DNA of 64,000 nucleotides from CALKWS01 sp051020515 (GCF_051020515.1 NZ_CP194857.1:2728001-2792000); one strand, 5' to 3'. Positions 46,032-55,433 are shown, counted from the first letter of the stretch. Numbers and translations: made by a program. Notes: generated from the letters alone by a model not told the origin.

Positions 46032-46898
46032 ATGACCGAGGGTGCAGCGTGGCCGGCATGGGTGCGCGACCGCCTGGCGGGGCGCCGGCCCGGGCACGCC
46101 GCGGCGAAGGTGCTGGCGTTGCTGGCCACGAAGCAGCGGGAGATGTCCTATGCCAGCACCGCGGCGGCTGCGCGGCTGGCAGGGGTCAACGTGGCCACCG
46201 TGGTGCGCACCGCGCAGTTGTTGGAGTTCTCCGGCTGGCCGGCGCTGCGGGCGGAAGTACGTTCGCGCTTCCTCTCCGGGCTCTCCGCCGCGCAAGTGCT
46301 CTCCGAGCACGACCCCACCCCCGCCGGTCCGGCCCGGGCCACCGTGCTGCGGGAACTGGCCAACCTCCAGGGACTGTCCACGCTGATCGATCAGGACCAG
46401 GTCATCCGGGTAGCCCGGTTGATTGCCGACGCCCGGGTCACCCTGGTGCTGGGATCGGGAAGTTTCGCCGCCCCGGGACTGCAACTGGCGCACCTGGCCC
46501 AGACGATCGGCCACGACGTACGTCTGCACCAGGTGGGCGGGACGGCCCTGGTCAACGCCGCCACGCTGCTGCGCCCGGGCGATGTGCTGGTGGTCTTCCA
46601 CCTGTGGCGCAGCCCGCGGGAGGTGCTCAACGCCGCGACGATCGCCGCCGAGGCCGGGGCCGCGGTGGTGGTGGTGGCCGATCACGTGCGCCCGGAGTTC
46701 GCCGAGCGTGCCACCGAGACCCTCCTGGTGCCCAGCGAGGGGGCCAGCATGTTCCCCTCGCTGGTGGCGGCGATCACGGTGGTGCAAGCGATCGTCGCCG
46801 CGCTGGTGGCGTTGGATCCGGAGGGTGCGGCGCTGGCCAGTGACCGCATCGAGGGCCTGTGGGAGCACTTCGACCTGTTCCCGCCGGTGGTGCGCTAG
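46032..46898 (+). CDS. MurR/RpiR-family transcription regulator
   Basis: This is an intact 288-residue regulator. The N-terminal HTH_6 domain contains STAAAARLAGVNVATVVRTAQLLEFSGWPAL. A SIS domain follows from about 125, with VLGSGSFAAPGLQLAHLAQ and FHLWRSPREVLNAATIAAEAGAAVVVVAD. RpiR proteins usually sense phosphosugars. Two nearly identical palindromes flank this gene, at 45995 and 46938, pointing to autoregulation and control of the amidohydrolase and symporter units. The ATG at 46032 is the start that matches family length. Confidence 0.9.
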   Translation: MTEGAAWPAWVRDRLAGRRPGHAAAKVLALLATKQREMSYASTAAAARLAGVNVATVVRTAQLLEFSGWPALRAEVRSRFLSGLSAAQVLSEHDPTPAGPARATVLRELANLQGLSTLIDQDQVIRVARLIADARVTLVLGSGSFAAPGLQLAHLAQTIGHDVRLHQVGGTALVNAATLLRPGDVLVVFHLWRSPREVLNAATIAAEAGAAVVVVADHVRPEFAERATETLLVPSEGASMFPSLVAAITVVQAIVAALVALDPEGAALASDRIEGLWEHFDLFPPVVR

Positions 46899-46937
46899 GC
46901 CCGGCCCAGCCGCCGGGGAAGGGCCGGACATGCGGCC

Positions 46938-46951
46938 GCAACATCTATTGC
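46938..46951. promoter_or_regulatory. RpiR operator, copy 2
   Basis: GCAACATCTATTGC differs from copy 1 by one base. It lies 39 bp after the RpiR stop and 76 bp before the symporter start. Confidence 0.72.
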
Positions 46952-47026
46952 GCTCCGGTGGGATCGGGGGTTTCATGGAGGGGCCGCGCCCCAGCGCGAC
47001 CCTCCCGATCAGCAAAGGTGCTCCCG

Positions 47027-48475
47027 ATGCAGACCGTGCACATCGTCATCCTGATCCTGTACCTGGCGCTCATGGTGGGCGTGGGCGCGTGGTTCTCCCG
47101 CAAGAAGGTGATGGCCACCGGCGATGACTACATGTTCGCCGGCCGTTCGCTGCCGCGTCCGGTGATGGTGGGCACGCTGCTGGCCACCTGGGTGGGGTCG
47201 GGCACCATCATCGGCGGTGCCTCCTTCGCCTATGAGTACGGACCGCTCGCCTCGATCTTCTTCCTGGCCGGCACCCCGATCGGGATCGTCGTGCTGTACT
47301 TCCTGGCCAGGCGGATCCGCCGGTTGAGCACCTACACCGTGCCGGAGATGCTGGAGAAGCGGTACGGGCCCTCGGTCCGGCTGATCGCCGCGCTGATCAC
47401 GCTGCTGGCCTACATCGGCATCACCGCCTACCAGTTCACCGGCGGCGGGTACATCATCAGCGTGATCACCCCGCTGAGCGCCGCGCAGGGCGCGATCGTC
47501 GTAGCGGTGCTGGTGACCTTCCTGGCCTTCGCGGGCGGGTTGAAATCGGTGGCCTGGAGTGACTTCCTGTCCGCGCTGGTGATCGTGATCAGCCTGATGG
47601 TCGCGCTGCCGATCATCTTCGGCGGTGAACTGGGCGGCTGGGGCGACTACTGGTCGCAGATGCCGGAGACGCACAACACGTTCTCCGGCGGGGTGAGCGC
47701 TCTCCAGTTGCTGGGCTTCTTCCTGCCTTTGTTCCTGCTCATCCTGGCCGACCAAAACATGTACCAGCGGTTCGGGGCCGCGAAGAACGAGAACGAGGCC
47801 CGCTCCAGCGCGGCCGGCTTCTTCTTCTCCTCCTTCCTGGTCACCGTGCCGGTGGCCCTGCTCGGGTCGGCCGCGATCGTGCTGTTCCCCGACATCGTCC
47901 CGGATACCGCGGTGCTGTCACTGGCCTCCGAGGGAGTGCTGCCGGCCCTGATCGGTGGACTGCTGCTGGCCGGGGCGCTGGCGTTCATCATCACCACCGG
48001 CTCCTCGTTCCTGCTCTCCGGCGCCGGCAACGTGGTCTATGACGCGATCCAGCGCCTGTTCGGTAAGGAACTGGATGGCCAACAGCGGCTGCGCACCCAC
48101 CGCCTGGCGGTGCTGGGCATCGGCATCCTGGCCTACATCCTGGGCCGGTACTTCCCCACGGTGCTGGAGCTGCAGATGTACTCCTACACCGTCTATGGGG
48201 TGGCGATCGCGCCGCCGGTGCTGGCGATCTTCTTCTGGAAGCGTGCCTCCACAGCCGGAGCGCTGACCTCGATGCTGCTCGGGGTGGTGGTCACGATCGT
48301 GTGGGAGCAGATGGGCCAGCCCTATGATGTCAACGCGGTGATCGTGTCGCTGCCGGTGGCGCTGGTGTCGCTGGTGGTGATCAGCCTGCTGGTGCCGAAC
48401 CGCACCGAACCCGAGATCGGGCCGGAGGATGCCCAGCCGGCACCCCGGCGCGGTGCAACCGAGGGAGAGATGTGA
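47027..48475 (+). CDS. Sodium/solute symporter (SSS family)
   Basis: This is an intact 482-residue transporter with 13 predicted helices. The first helix VHIVILILYLALMVGVGAWF is followed by the SSF features GDDYMFAGRSLPRP, ATWVGSGTIIGGASFAYEYGP and ADQNMYQRFGAAKNENEARSSA. It belongs to the proline/pantothenate-like branch. The ATG at 47027 follows an AAAGGTG site. An RpiR operator lies upstream, and its stop overlaps the HAD gene start (GTGA), so it imports the substrate of the amidohydrolase-HAD set, whose identity is unknown. Confidence 0.88.
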   Translation: MQTVHIVILILYLALMVGVGAWFSRKKVMATGDDYMFAGRSLPRPVMVGTLLATWVGSGTIIGGASFAYEYGPLASIFFLAGTPIGIVVLYFLARRIRRLSTYTVPEMLEKRYGPSVRLIAALITLLAYIGITAYQFTGGGYIISVITPLSAAQGAIVVAVLVTFLAFAGGLKSVAWSDFLSALVIVISLMVALPIIFGGELGGWGDYWSQMPETHNTFSGGVSALQLLGFFLPLFLLILADQNMYQRFGAAKNENEARSSAAGFFFSSFLVTVPVALLGSAAIVLFPDIVPDTAVLSLASEGVLPALIGGLLLAGALAFIITTGSSFLLSGAGNVVYDAIQRLFGKELDGQQRLRTHRLAVLGIGILAYILGRYFPTVLELQMYSYTVYGVAIAPPVLAIFFWKRASTAGALTSMLLGVVVTIVWEQMGQPYDVNAVIVSLPVALVSLVVISLLVPNRTEPEIGPEDAQPAPRRGATEGEM

Positions 48476-49194
48476 ACCTGACCCACTACCGCGCACTGAG
48501 TTTCGATGTCTATGGCACCCTGATCGACTGGGAGGCGGGGATCGCCGATGTGCTGACCCCGTGGGCCGCTACCCAGGGACTGGCGCTGAACGAAGAGGAG
48601 TTGCTGGTCTCCTACGCCGCGAACGAGGCGGCCGTTGCGCGCGAGGAGCCCGGGTGGCGGTACCCGCGGGTGCTGGCCGAGGCGTTCCGGCGCACCGGTG
48701 TGGACCTGAACCGCACCGTCTCCCAGGGATGGGCCAACCGGCTGGGGAACTCGGTGCCGCAGTGGCCGGCGTTCGAGGACTCCGCGCAGGCGCTCGCGGA
48801 CCTGGCCCAGCGGTATGAGTTGATCATCCTCTCCAACGTGCACCGGGACGGATTCACCGGCAGCAACGAGCAGTTGCGCGGTGACTTCGCCGCGGTCATC
48901 ACCGCCGAGGATGTGGGTGCCTACAAGCCGGCCGATCCGCACTTCGAGGCGCTCGAGACCACGCTTGGGGACCTGGGCATCGAGCGCAACCGACTGCTGC
49001 ACGTGGCGCAGAGCCTGTTCCACGACCACGTGCCCGCCAAGCGGCACGGGCTGGACTCGGTGTGGATCAACCGCCGCCACGATCGACCCGGCTGGGGGGC
49101 CACACCCGAACTCGCCGGGGGATGGGACTACCAGGCCGAGTACCCCTCGATGGCGGCCTTCGTCGAGGCGGTGCAGGAGGCCTTCGGCGACTGA
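48472..49194 (+). CDS. HAD-superfamily hydrolase, 2-haloacid dehalogenase type II-like
   Basis: This is an intact 240-residue protein. Motif I is ALSFDVYGTLIDWEAG with the nucleophile Asp, motif II LSNVH, motif III the Lys in GAYKPADPHF, and motif IV HDHVPAKRHG. The DVYGTLIDW form is typical of the L-2-haloacid dehalogenase subgroup, but many such proteins are phosphatases. The GTG start overlaps the symporter stop, so the two are co-translated under RpiR control. Confidence 0.85.
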   Translation: MNLTHYRALSFDVYGTLIDWEAGIADVLTPWAATQGLALNEEELLVSYAANEAAVAREEPGWRYPRVLAEAFRRTGVDLNRTVSQGWANRLGNSVPQWPAFEDSAQALADLAQRYELIILSNVHRDGFTGSNEQLRGDFAAVITAEDVGAYKPADPHFEALETTLGDLGIERNRLLHVAQSLFHDHVPAKRHGLDSVWINRRHDRPGWGATPELAGGWDYQAEYPSMAAFVEAVQEAFGD

Positions 49195-49367
49195 CGGTCC
49201 TGCTGCGGGCGAAGAATGCCATCCGGCTCGAGCGCCTCAGCGATCGCTACCGCCGGACGGGAACGGAGGTCACCGTCTTCGCCGACTCGGGACCCGACCC
49301 CGGTGCCCCGGATCCGGAGCCGTTGGCGGACCTGCTTGCTGCCCCGGCGGCCGGCTGAGGATTCCCG
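49195..49367. other. Short convergent gap with an unsupported reading
   Basis: A frame through 49200-49358 reads LLRAKNAIRLERLSDRYRRTGTEVTVFADSG and ends at TGA. It has no good start codon or ribosome site and may be a remnant or chance. The gap separates the HAD gene from the convergent S15 peptidase. Confidence 0.3.
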
Positions 49368-51407
49368 CTACACGTGGTCGCGCGGAATCTGCCGGCTCCA
49401 CGTCGCCGAGTGCACGCGTTCGGGCCCGTGCCAGGCGTCCAACTCCGCGTACAGGTGGAAGTGTGTCGGTGAGCACGTCAGCACTGTGCGGGTGGTGGTG
49501 CGCGCTTCCCAATCGCCACGGGAGAAGCCCATCTGCCACAGGGTCTGGCCGCGCACGGAGTTGAAGTCACCGGAGGTGAAGGTATAGCGCTCGTTGGCAT
49601 TGCGGTGCACGTTCAGATCGATGTCGTCGAAGCGCACCACCCCCAGATCCTTCACCACCTCCAGCGCACCGGTCAGGTCCACCATGTTCCGGCTCACCCG
49701 CCAGTCCTGCTCACCGGGTTCGATCTGCGTCACCTCCAGCGGCGGGGCACCCTCGGGTTCAGCGAACGTGGGCGCGTCCTCGCCGTCGTCCACCCCGAGG
49801 GGTCGAACCGGGAGCACCAGGGAACTGGTAGCCGGATGCACCGTCATCTGAACCGGCTCCGGTGGTGGCCACACCACCGGCCAGTACGACGTGGACACAG
49901 CCAGGCGCAGCCGGTGCCCGGGTGGGAAGGACTGCGCGATCCCGTTCAGCGGCACCCGCACCTTCAGGCGTTCCCCGGGAGTGAGGGCTGACGGCGAGTC
50001 TGAGCCGCTGTGATGGGTCAGGTTGCGTACGCCGTACGTCACCCGGGTCGCCGCACCGTCCGGTGCGACGTCGGACAGGCGCACCACCACCTGGGCCACC
50101 GGCTGATCCACCGACACGTCCAGTTCAGCCACCGGGGCCCCGAGCACCTCCAGGGTCTCGGTCAACTCCTCCCCGTTGAACACCAGGGACCCGCCGTCCT
50201 CCTCCCGTTGGTCATAGGGCATGTCCGGTGGGGCGTTGTAGGAGCACCACTTACCGGCGAACTGGCCCACAGACAGCGGGGACTTCACCGTGGAGGTCTG
50301 CGTGCTGATCTGGCTGGAGCCGGCTTGCTCCGGGTCCAGGATCTTGTACAGCTCCAGCGGGTAGACGCGCTCGGTGAGGCGCTGGCTGGGCCAGGTCGGC
50401 TCACCCACCCAGCGCCCCGGACGGTCGTCGTAGGTGGTGGCCGGGGGAGCGGCGTCCTGCATCCAGATGGTCAGTTGCGGACCGTCCATCGCGCCGTTGT
50501 CACGCTCGCCCTTCAACCAGTGGTCCCAGAAGCCCACCACCTCCTGCAGGAACCCGATCGCCGGGCCGGGCTGGCCCAGGTGCGGGTACTTGTGGCTCCA
50601 CGGCCCGATCAGCCCGCGGGAGGGCACCTGCAGGCCTTCGAGCAACCGGAACACGGCATTGGAGTACCCGTCGGCCCAGCCGCTGACGGCGAAGACCGGC
50701 ACCTCGATGGCGGAGTAGTCCTCGATCACCGAACCGTGCCGCCAGTACTCATCCCGGCGCTGATGTTCCAGCCAGGACTCCAGCCACAGGCCACTGCCCT
50801 CCAGGCGCTGCTTCCACAGGTCCAGCCAACGATCGCCCACGATCGCGGGGTCGGGCGGGCAGGAGTTGTAGGCGAACATCGTCGATGCCCAGGACAGGTT
50901 GTCCGTGAGCAGGCACCCGCCCATGTAGTGCACATCGTCGGTGTACCGGTCGTCGGTGGAGCACACGGTCACGATCGCGCCCAGGCTGGCTGGGCGCCGG
51001 GCGGCCACCTGCAGAGCGTTGAAGCCGCCCCAGGAGATCCCCATCATCGCGGTGCGCCCGCTGCACCAGGGCTGGTCGGCGAGCCAGGCCAGCACGTCCT
51101 CGCAGTCCTGCAGCTCCTGCTCCAGGTACTCATCCTCCAGGACGCCCTCGGAGTCCCCGGAGCCGCGCAGGTCGACGCGCAAGCAGGCGTACCCGTACCC
51201 GGCCATGTAGGGGTGGTGGATGGAGTCGCGTTGGGCGGTCAGGTCACGTTTGCGGTAGGGGATGATCTCCACCACGCCGGGCACCGGCTCATCGTCGGAG
51301 GCGACCGGCCGCCACAACCGGCCGGCCAGCCGGGTGCCATCGCGCATCGGGACCCACAGGTGCTCGGTTTCGCTCACCTGATGCGGCAGAGAGGTGACGG
51401 TGCGCAC
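49368..51407 (-). CDS. X-Pro dipeptidyl-peptidase/CocE-type hydrolase, S15
   Basis: This is an intact 679-residue protein with an alpha/beta-hydrolase domain, a helical cap and a C-terminal jelly-roll (from about 440). Ser is in MMGISWGGFNALQVA, Asp in VSGWADGYSN and His in IGPWSHKYPHLG. The family includes X-Pro dipeptidyl-peptidases, cocaine esterase and glutaryl acylases. The start is a GTG immediately after the ATP-grasp stop (TGAGTG), so the two were one operon before the IS insertion. No signal peptide is seen, so it is intracellular. Prolyl peptides fit the neighbourhood but are not proven. Confidence 0.85.
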   Translation of the reverse strand: MRTVTSLPHQVSETEHLWVPMRDGTRLAGRLWRPVASDDEPVPGVVEIIPYRKRDLTAQRDSIHHPYMAGYGYACLRVDLRGSGDSEGVLEDEYLEQELQDCEDVLAWLADQPWCSGRTAMMGISWGGFNALQVAARRPASLGAIVTVCSTDDRYTDDVHYMGGCLLTDNLSWASTMFAYNSCPPDPAIVGDRWLDLWKQRLEGSGLWLESWLEHQRRDEYWRHGSVIEDYSAIEVPVFAVSGWADGYSNAVFRLLEGLQVPSRGLIGPWSHKYPHLGQPGPAIGFLQEVVGFWDHWLKGERDNGAMDGPQLTIWMQDAAPPATTYDDRPGRWVGEPTWPSQRLTERVYPLELYKILDPEQAGSSQISTQTSTVKSPLSVGQFAGKWCSYNAPPDMPYDQREEDGGSLVFNGEELTETLEVLGAPVAELDVSVDQPVAQVVVRLSDVAPDGAATRVTYGVRNLTHHSGSDSPSALTPGERLKVRVPLNGIAQSFPPGHRLRLAVSTSYWPVVWPPPEPVQMTVHPATSSLVLPVRPLGVDDGEDAPTFAEPEGAPPLEVTQIEPGEQDWRVSRNMVDLTGALEVVKDLGVVRFDDIDLNVHRNANERYTFTSGDFNSVRGQTLWQMGFSRGDWEARTTTRTVLTCSPTHFHLYAELDAWHGPERVHSATWSRQIPRDHV

Positions 51408-52466
51408 TCAGGCCTCCTCGTCGTCGTCGATCTCGAAGGGCAGGGCCTGCAGGAACTCGTCGTACTTGCGCTGCAGATCCGCGTCATCGGTGCCGGCGGT
51501 GATCACCTCGGCGAGGGCGAAGGAGTAACTGTCTTCGAAGTAGCCATCGGACAGTCTGCTGCCCTCGGTCACGACCACGTCCACCTTCGTTCCAGGCACG
51601 CGTTGCTCGAACTGCGCGATCTGCTCCGCGGTGGGCACCCGGCGCACGACGCCGTCGGCGAAGTGACGCAGGAACCACTTGGCGGCCACCGGGTAGGGGC
51701 CCTTGTCATCCGGGATGTGCGGACGCCGGCCCAGCCCCAGGGCCACCATCGCGGCGTGGTTCGGGACGCCGTCGACCATTTCGAACAAGGTGGCGTGCGC
51801 CTGGGAGTGGCGGGCGTTGACCTCCAGCAGCCGAAGCCGGCTGGTGCCGGGGTCCCAGAAGAACTCGATGTTGAAGGTGGAGTTGTCCAGACCGGAGGCC
51901 TGGATCACCTCGCGGGAGGCGTCGGCGACCTGCTCCACGACGCGGTCGGGCTCGCTGGAGGGGTAGGTGTAGCGCTGGAAACTGGCGCTGCCGGGGTAGG
52001 AGGTGGAATCGACCAGGCCGTAGATGTGGGCCTGCTGGTTGTGAATGAAGCCTTCGACGGTCATCTGCCGTCCGGTGGCCTCCTCCTCTGCCATGTAGAC
52101 GGCGCCGCCGATCTGTTCGATCTCCGCAGGGAGGTCCAGCATCGCCAGGATGTCCTCGAAGGGCCGACCCATCCGCACCACGTCCTCGCGTGCGCTCGGG
52201 ATCGCCTCGGCGAGTTGGTCGGCGTCCTCGACGTGGTAGGCACCCTCGGAGGAGGCGGACATGGCGGGTTTGATCCACGCCGGGTAGTCCACCCCCTGGG
52301 GCAGGTGCGGTGGCTCGGCCTCCAGGTCCAGAAGCCCGAAGGCCGGCAGGGCGTCGATCACCCGGGCCTGGATCAGGCGGTTCCAGTATTTGTGCTCCAA
52401 GCGCACGACGGCGTCCAGGCTGGCGGTGGGCAGGCCGCGCCGGTGGCACAGGATCGGCACCATCAT
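51408..52466 (-). pseudogene. ATP-grasp ligase, C-terminal part interrupted by an IS element
   Basis: This is the last 352 residues of an ATP-grasp enzyme, with the lid region AWIKPAMSASSEGAYHV and the magnesium-binding block NIEFFWDPGTSRLRLLEVNARHSQAH. The reading begins inside the 8-bp target duplication at 52459-52466. Its true N-terminus lies beyond the IS at 53889-54148. Joining the two at one copy of the duplication gives DFPARMMVPILCHRRG in one frame, about 435 residues. Carboxylate-amine ligases of this type join amino acids or make amides; the substrate is unknown. The fragment could be translated from its ATG but lacks the pre-ATP-grasp domain. Confidence 0.87.
52459..52466. repeat. 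Target-site duplication, left copy
   Basis: ACCATCAT directly precedes the left end of the element and is repeated at 53889-53896. Eight bases is the usual duplication length for the ISL3 family. Confidence 0.92.
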
Positions 52467-53888
52467 GGCTCTTCAACTTTGAGCGTGGTGTGCCGTTGAG
52501 GTAGGGGCTCGTGGCCCTGATCCAACATGGGTGTTGTCAAAGCATCCAGTTGGAGAAGGGACCACGAGCCTGTGTGCCACGATACGCACCGGCGCGATGC
52601 TGCGTCGATTCTGTTCAACCTGCCCGGTTACCGGGTGATCACCGCCTCGCGGCGTGCCGATGGGCAGCGGGTGGTGCTGATCGAAACCACTGCCGGCGAG
52701 GACGGGTGTCCCTCGTGTGGGGTGATGTCGAACCGGGTGCATTCGCGCCCGGTCCAGCAGGTCAGAGACGTCAGTTGCGGCGGGCAGCCGGTGGTGGTGC
52801 GGGTGCGCAAGCGCCGATACCTGTGCGCCGAGCAGGTTTGCCCGCGGGGCACGTTCACCGAGGTCACCGAGGAGTTGCCGGCCCGGGCCAGGGTGACTAC
52901 GCGCTTGGCTGCGACGGTGGCCGGGGCGCTGCGCACCGAGCCGCGGGCGGTCTTGGGGGTGGCCGGGGAGCATGGGTTGTCGTGGACCACAGTGATGCGC
53001 CTGGCCACCCAGACCTTGGATGTAGACGGGCACGCCGATTCGCGCCTGGTGCGCCGGCTGGGGATCGATGAGCACCGCTTCCGCAAGGTGCGCTATGTCC
53101 GAGACGCCGACATCGGGGCCACGGTGCGAGTAGAGCCGTGGTCGGTCGTATTCACCGACCTGGACACCGGCGCGATCCTCGACGTCGTCGACGGACCCCC
53201 GGGCGGCCGCAGTCAAGTCCTGGTTGCGGGCCCGGCCGCGGTGGTGGCGCAAACGCGTGGAGACAGTCGCCATCGACATGTCCAGTGAGTTCCGCTCCGC
53301 CGTTCGCGAGGTGTTGCCGAAAGCGAAGATCAGTGTCGATCACTGGCACGTGATCCGCCTGGCCAACCAGATGCTCACCGACGTGCGCCGACGCCGGGCC
53401 TGGGAGGTTCATGGCCGGCGGGGCCGGTTGATCGACCCGCCCTGGCGGTATCGCAAGTTGCTCACCTGCGCCGGGGACCGACTCTCGGTGCGCCAGCGAG
53501 AACGTCTCCAGGAGATCCTGGAGGCCGACATCGAACTGGCCGTGGCCTGGGGCATCAAGGAACACGTGCGCCAGTTGATGGCCACCCGCGACACCGCAGC
53601 GTTCCAACGGGCCTGGTCGGAGTTGGAGAAGGCGGTGCGGGCCACCCGCCTGCCCGAGCCGCGCCGGCTGTTCAAGACGTTGTCTGCGTGGCGCCGGGAG
53701 TTGCTCACCTTCTGCCGCACCCGCACCACCAACGCCCGAACCGAGGCGGCGAACCTGACCGCCAAGACCTTCAAACGCATCGGACGCGGGTATCGCAATC
53801 ATGACAACTACCGCTGCCGCATAATGGCCTACACGACGTCACCAAAGGCGGCGTGAACACCCCTCACCACGCTGAAAGTGGAAGAGCC
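52467..53888 (+). mobile_element. ISL3-family insertion sequence, 1422 bp
   Basis: The element is bounded by 24-bp terminal inverted repeats (52467-52490 and 53865-53888) that begin GGCTCTTC and match at 22 of 24 positions. It is flanked by 8-bp direct repeats ACCATCAT. It holds one transposase gene on the plus strand. Length, repeat length and duplication size all fit ISL3. It sits inside an ATP-grasp gene, and the intact duplication shows that it arrived by simple transposition and has not been rearranged. Confidence 0.95.
52572..53856 (+). CDS. ISL3-family transposase (one frame break)
   Basis: About 427 residues after repair. The N-terminal zinc finger has CPSCG and YLCAEQVC, a helix-turn-helix lies near LGVAGEHGLSWTTVMRLA, then comes the DDE domain: Asp in VAIDMSSEFRSAV, Asp in ISVDHWHVIRLAN and Glu in NARTEAANLTAKTFKRIGRGYRN. 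One extra C in a run at 53196-53200 breaks the frame; with four Cs the protein continues DGPRAAAVKSWLRARPRW. An alternative start is 52527. As written the element could not make full transposase, although +1-corrected sequence could. Confidence 0.85.
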
Positions 53889-53896
53889 ACCATCAT
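53889..53896. repeat. Target-site duplication, right copy
   Basis: ACCATCAT immediately follows the right end of the element and equals the left copy. Confidence 0.92.
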
Positions 53897-54148
53897 CCTG
53901 GCCGGGAAGTCCCAGTAGGTCACGATCGCATCGACGGAGCCGGGGAAGGCCTCCAGTTGTGCCTCCGCACGGTCCAGCAGATCAGGGATGCTGACCTGAC
54001 CCTCCTGCAACTCCGCCGGGGTGAGGAGGTAGTGGAAGGTGAGGTCCTCCGATCCGGGCACGGCGTGCAGGACCTCGAGGTTCGGCTCGTCCAGGCCGAG
54101 GACGAAGACGTTCTGGTTCTTCGACTGCGTCATGCCTCCGATCGTCAC
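53889..54148 (-). pseudogene. ATP-grasp ligase, N-terminal part separated by the IS element
   Basis: This is the first about 87 residues of the interrupted ligase: NVFVLGLDEPNLEVLHAVPG, then a pre-ATP-grasp domain ending DAIVTYWDFPARMMV at the insertion point. Beyond this the frame runs into the IS end and stops within 25 bases. The start is GTG at 54148 or ATG at 54133; the GGAGG just before the latter is very close to it, so the choice is uncertain. The gene was upstream of the S15 peptidase in one operon. Confidence 0.85.
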
Positions 54149-54338
54149 AGCTCAGTTGGGGGTACGCATCCCGGGGGAGTGGGGGCGGGTTGACGCTCCG
54201 CGTGAAGTGCAAGTACGAAACCTGGCTCCGGATCATTCGCCAGACAAGGCCAGGCCTGACGTGCTCAGCGGCCTCGTAGATGACGTCGTGCAAGGACAGG
54301 CGCAGCGTCGCGGTCGTCACGGCACCCTCCCCGAGGTC

Positions 54339-55433
54339 CTAGTGGACGGTCCGTGGACGGGGCTGAGCCAGGGGCTGGGTGGACATTCGCTCCCTGAGGG
54401 TGGGTAGCAGCGCGGTGCGCTGCGGACCTGCAGGGGTTGGCGTGTTCAGGTGCGCGAGGCAGGAGGTCAGCGCGGTGTGCCCGACCGCGAACTTGGGCGG
54501 TGAGACTGCGGTGACCGGAACGGGCGCCAGCGCGGAGACTTCATCGTCGAAGGCGATGATCTCCAGGTCCTGGGGGATCTGGATGCCGCGGTCCTGCGCT
54601 ACTTCAAGCAGAGCTATGACGGCTTCGTCCGGCAACATCAAGAGCGCACCGATGTTCAGGTCCACCGCGGCGTCTAGAACCTCGCCCGCTCGAAGCAGGG
54701 CCTTGGCCGGGTCGGCGCCAGCCAGCAGGATCTGTACCTCAGCGAGATGCCCGCGCGGCCGCAGGGCCCGCACCGCGCGGCGCACCCCGGCGCGGACCGC
54801 CTCGGCGGTGGGGCTGGCCCGCCAGGCCAGCAGGAACCGGTCATGGTGACGCTCTACCAGTTCCCGGACGGCGAGCTCAGCGCCGTGCCGCTGGTCGCTC
54901 CGGACCGAACTCAGGGGCATGCCCGGATCGGCACGGTCCAGCGATCGCTCCACGATGATCACCGGGACAGGAAGGGAACTGAGGAGTCGGTACGTGGATG
55001 GATCCGCCGCCACGGTGTCCGCCGGCGTGACCAGCAACGCATCGACTCCGGTGGCCGCCAGGCGCCTGATCTGCTGCTGCTCCACCTCGCGGGAGTACCC
55101 GGAGATAGCCAGGATCAGACGCACCCCCGACTCGCCGGCGGCGACGTGAGCTCCTCGGATGATCTCGGGGAAATAGTAGTTCCGGGACGGGACCACCAAA
55201 CCCACGGTCGCCAGTGGTGGTGTGCCCTGGCGGCTCGTCCTGCCCTGAGGTGGGCGGAGGGGGACTGCGCCGCCATGCACCCGTTGGAGGTGTGCGTCGG
55301 CCTCCAGCAGTTCCAAGTCGCGGCGGATGGTCATGGCCGCGACACCGAACTTCTGGGCTAACTCTCCGACGCGGACCGCACGGTGTAGCCGGAGTTCCCG
55401 CAGGATATGGTTGCGACGCTCCGCCGGGATCAT
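54339..55433 (-). CDS. Hybrid regulator: DeoR-type helix-turn-helix with LacI-type sensor domain
   Basis: This intact 364-residue protein combines two usually separate parts. Residues 1-60 are a DeoR winged helix (RRNHILRELRLHRAVRVGELAQ, then TIRRDLELLEADAHLQRVHGGAV). Residues 75-345 are a periplasmic-binding-like sensor as in LacI regulators (TVGLVVPSRNYYFPEIIRGAH, GVDALLVTPADT, VPVIIVERSLD, LEIIAFDDEVSALAPVPVTAVSPP). The ATG at 55433 matches the start of the DNA-binding domain. It follows the lyase genes on the same strand, so it probably senses a sugar released by the lyases or sulfatase. Confidence 0.85.
   Translation of the reverse strand: MIPAERRNHILRELRLHRAVRVGELAQKFGVAAMTIRRDLELLEADAHLQRVHGGAVPLRPPQGRTSRQGTPPLATVGLVVPSRNYYFPEIIRGAHVAAGESGVRLILAISGYSREVEQQQIRRLAATGVDALLVTPADTVAADPSTYRLLSSLPVPVIIVERSLDRADPGMPLSSVRSDQRHGAELAVRELVERHHDRFLLAWRASPTAEAVRAGVRRAVRALRPRGHLAEVQILLAGADPAKALLRAGEVLDAAVDLNIGALLMLPDEAVIALLEVAQDRGIQIPQDLEIIAFDDEVSALAPVPVTAVSPPKFAVGHTALTSCLAHLNTPTPAGPQRTALLPTLRERMSTQPLAQPRPRTVH

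Noticed and set aside
50010..52499. An 829-residue plus-strand frame opposite the S15 peptidase and ATP-grasp genes
   Set aside because: Both genes beneath it are clearly real on the minus strand; this frame has shadow composition and runs into the IS element.
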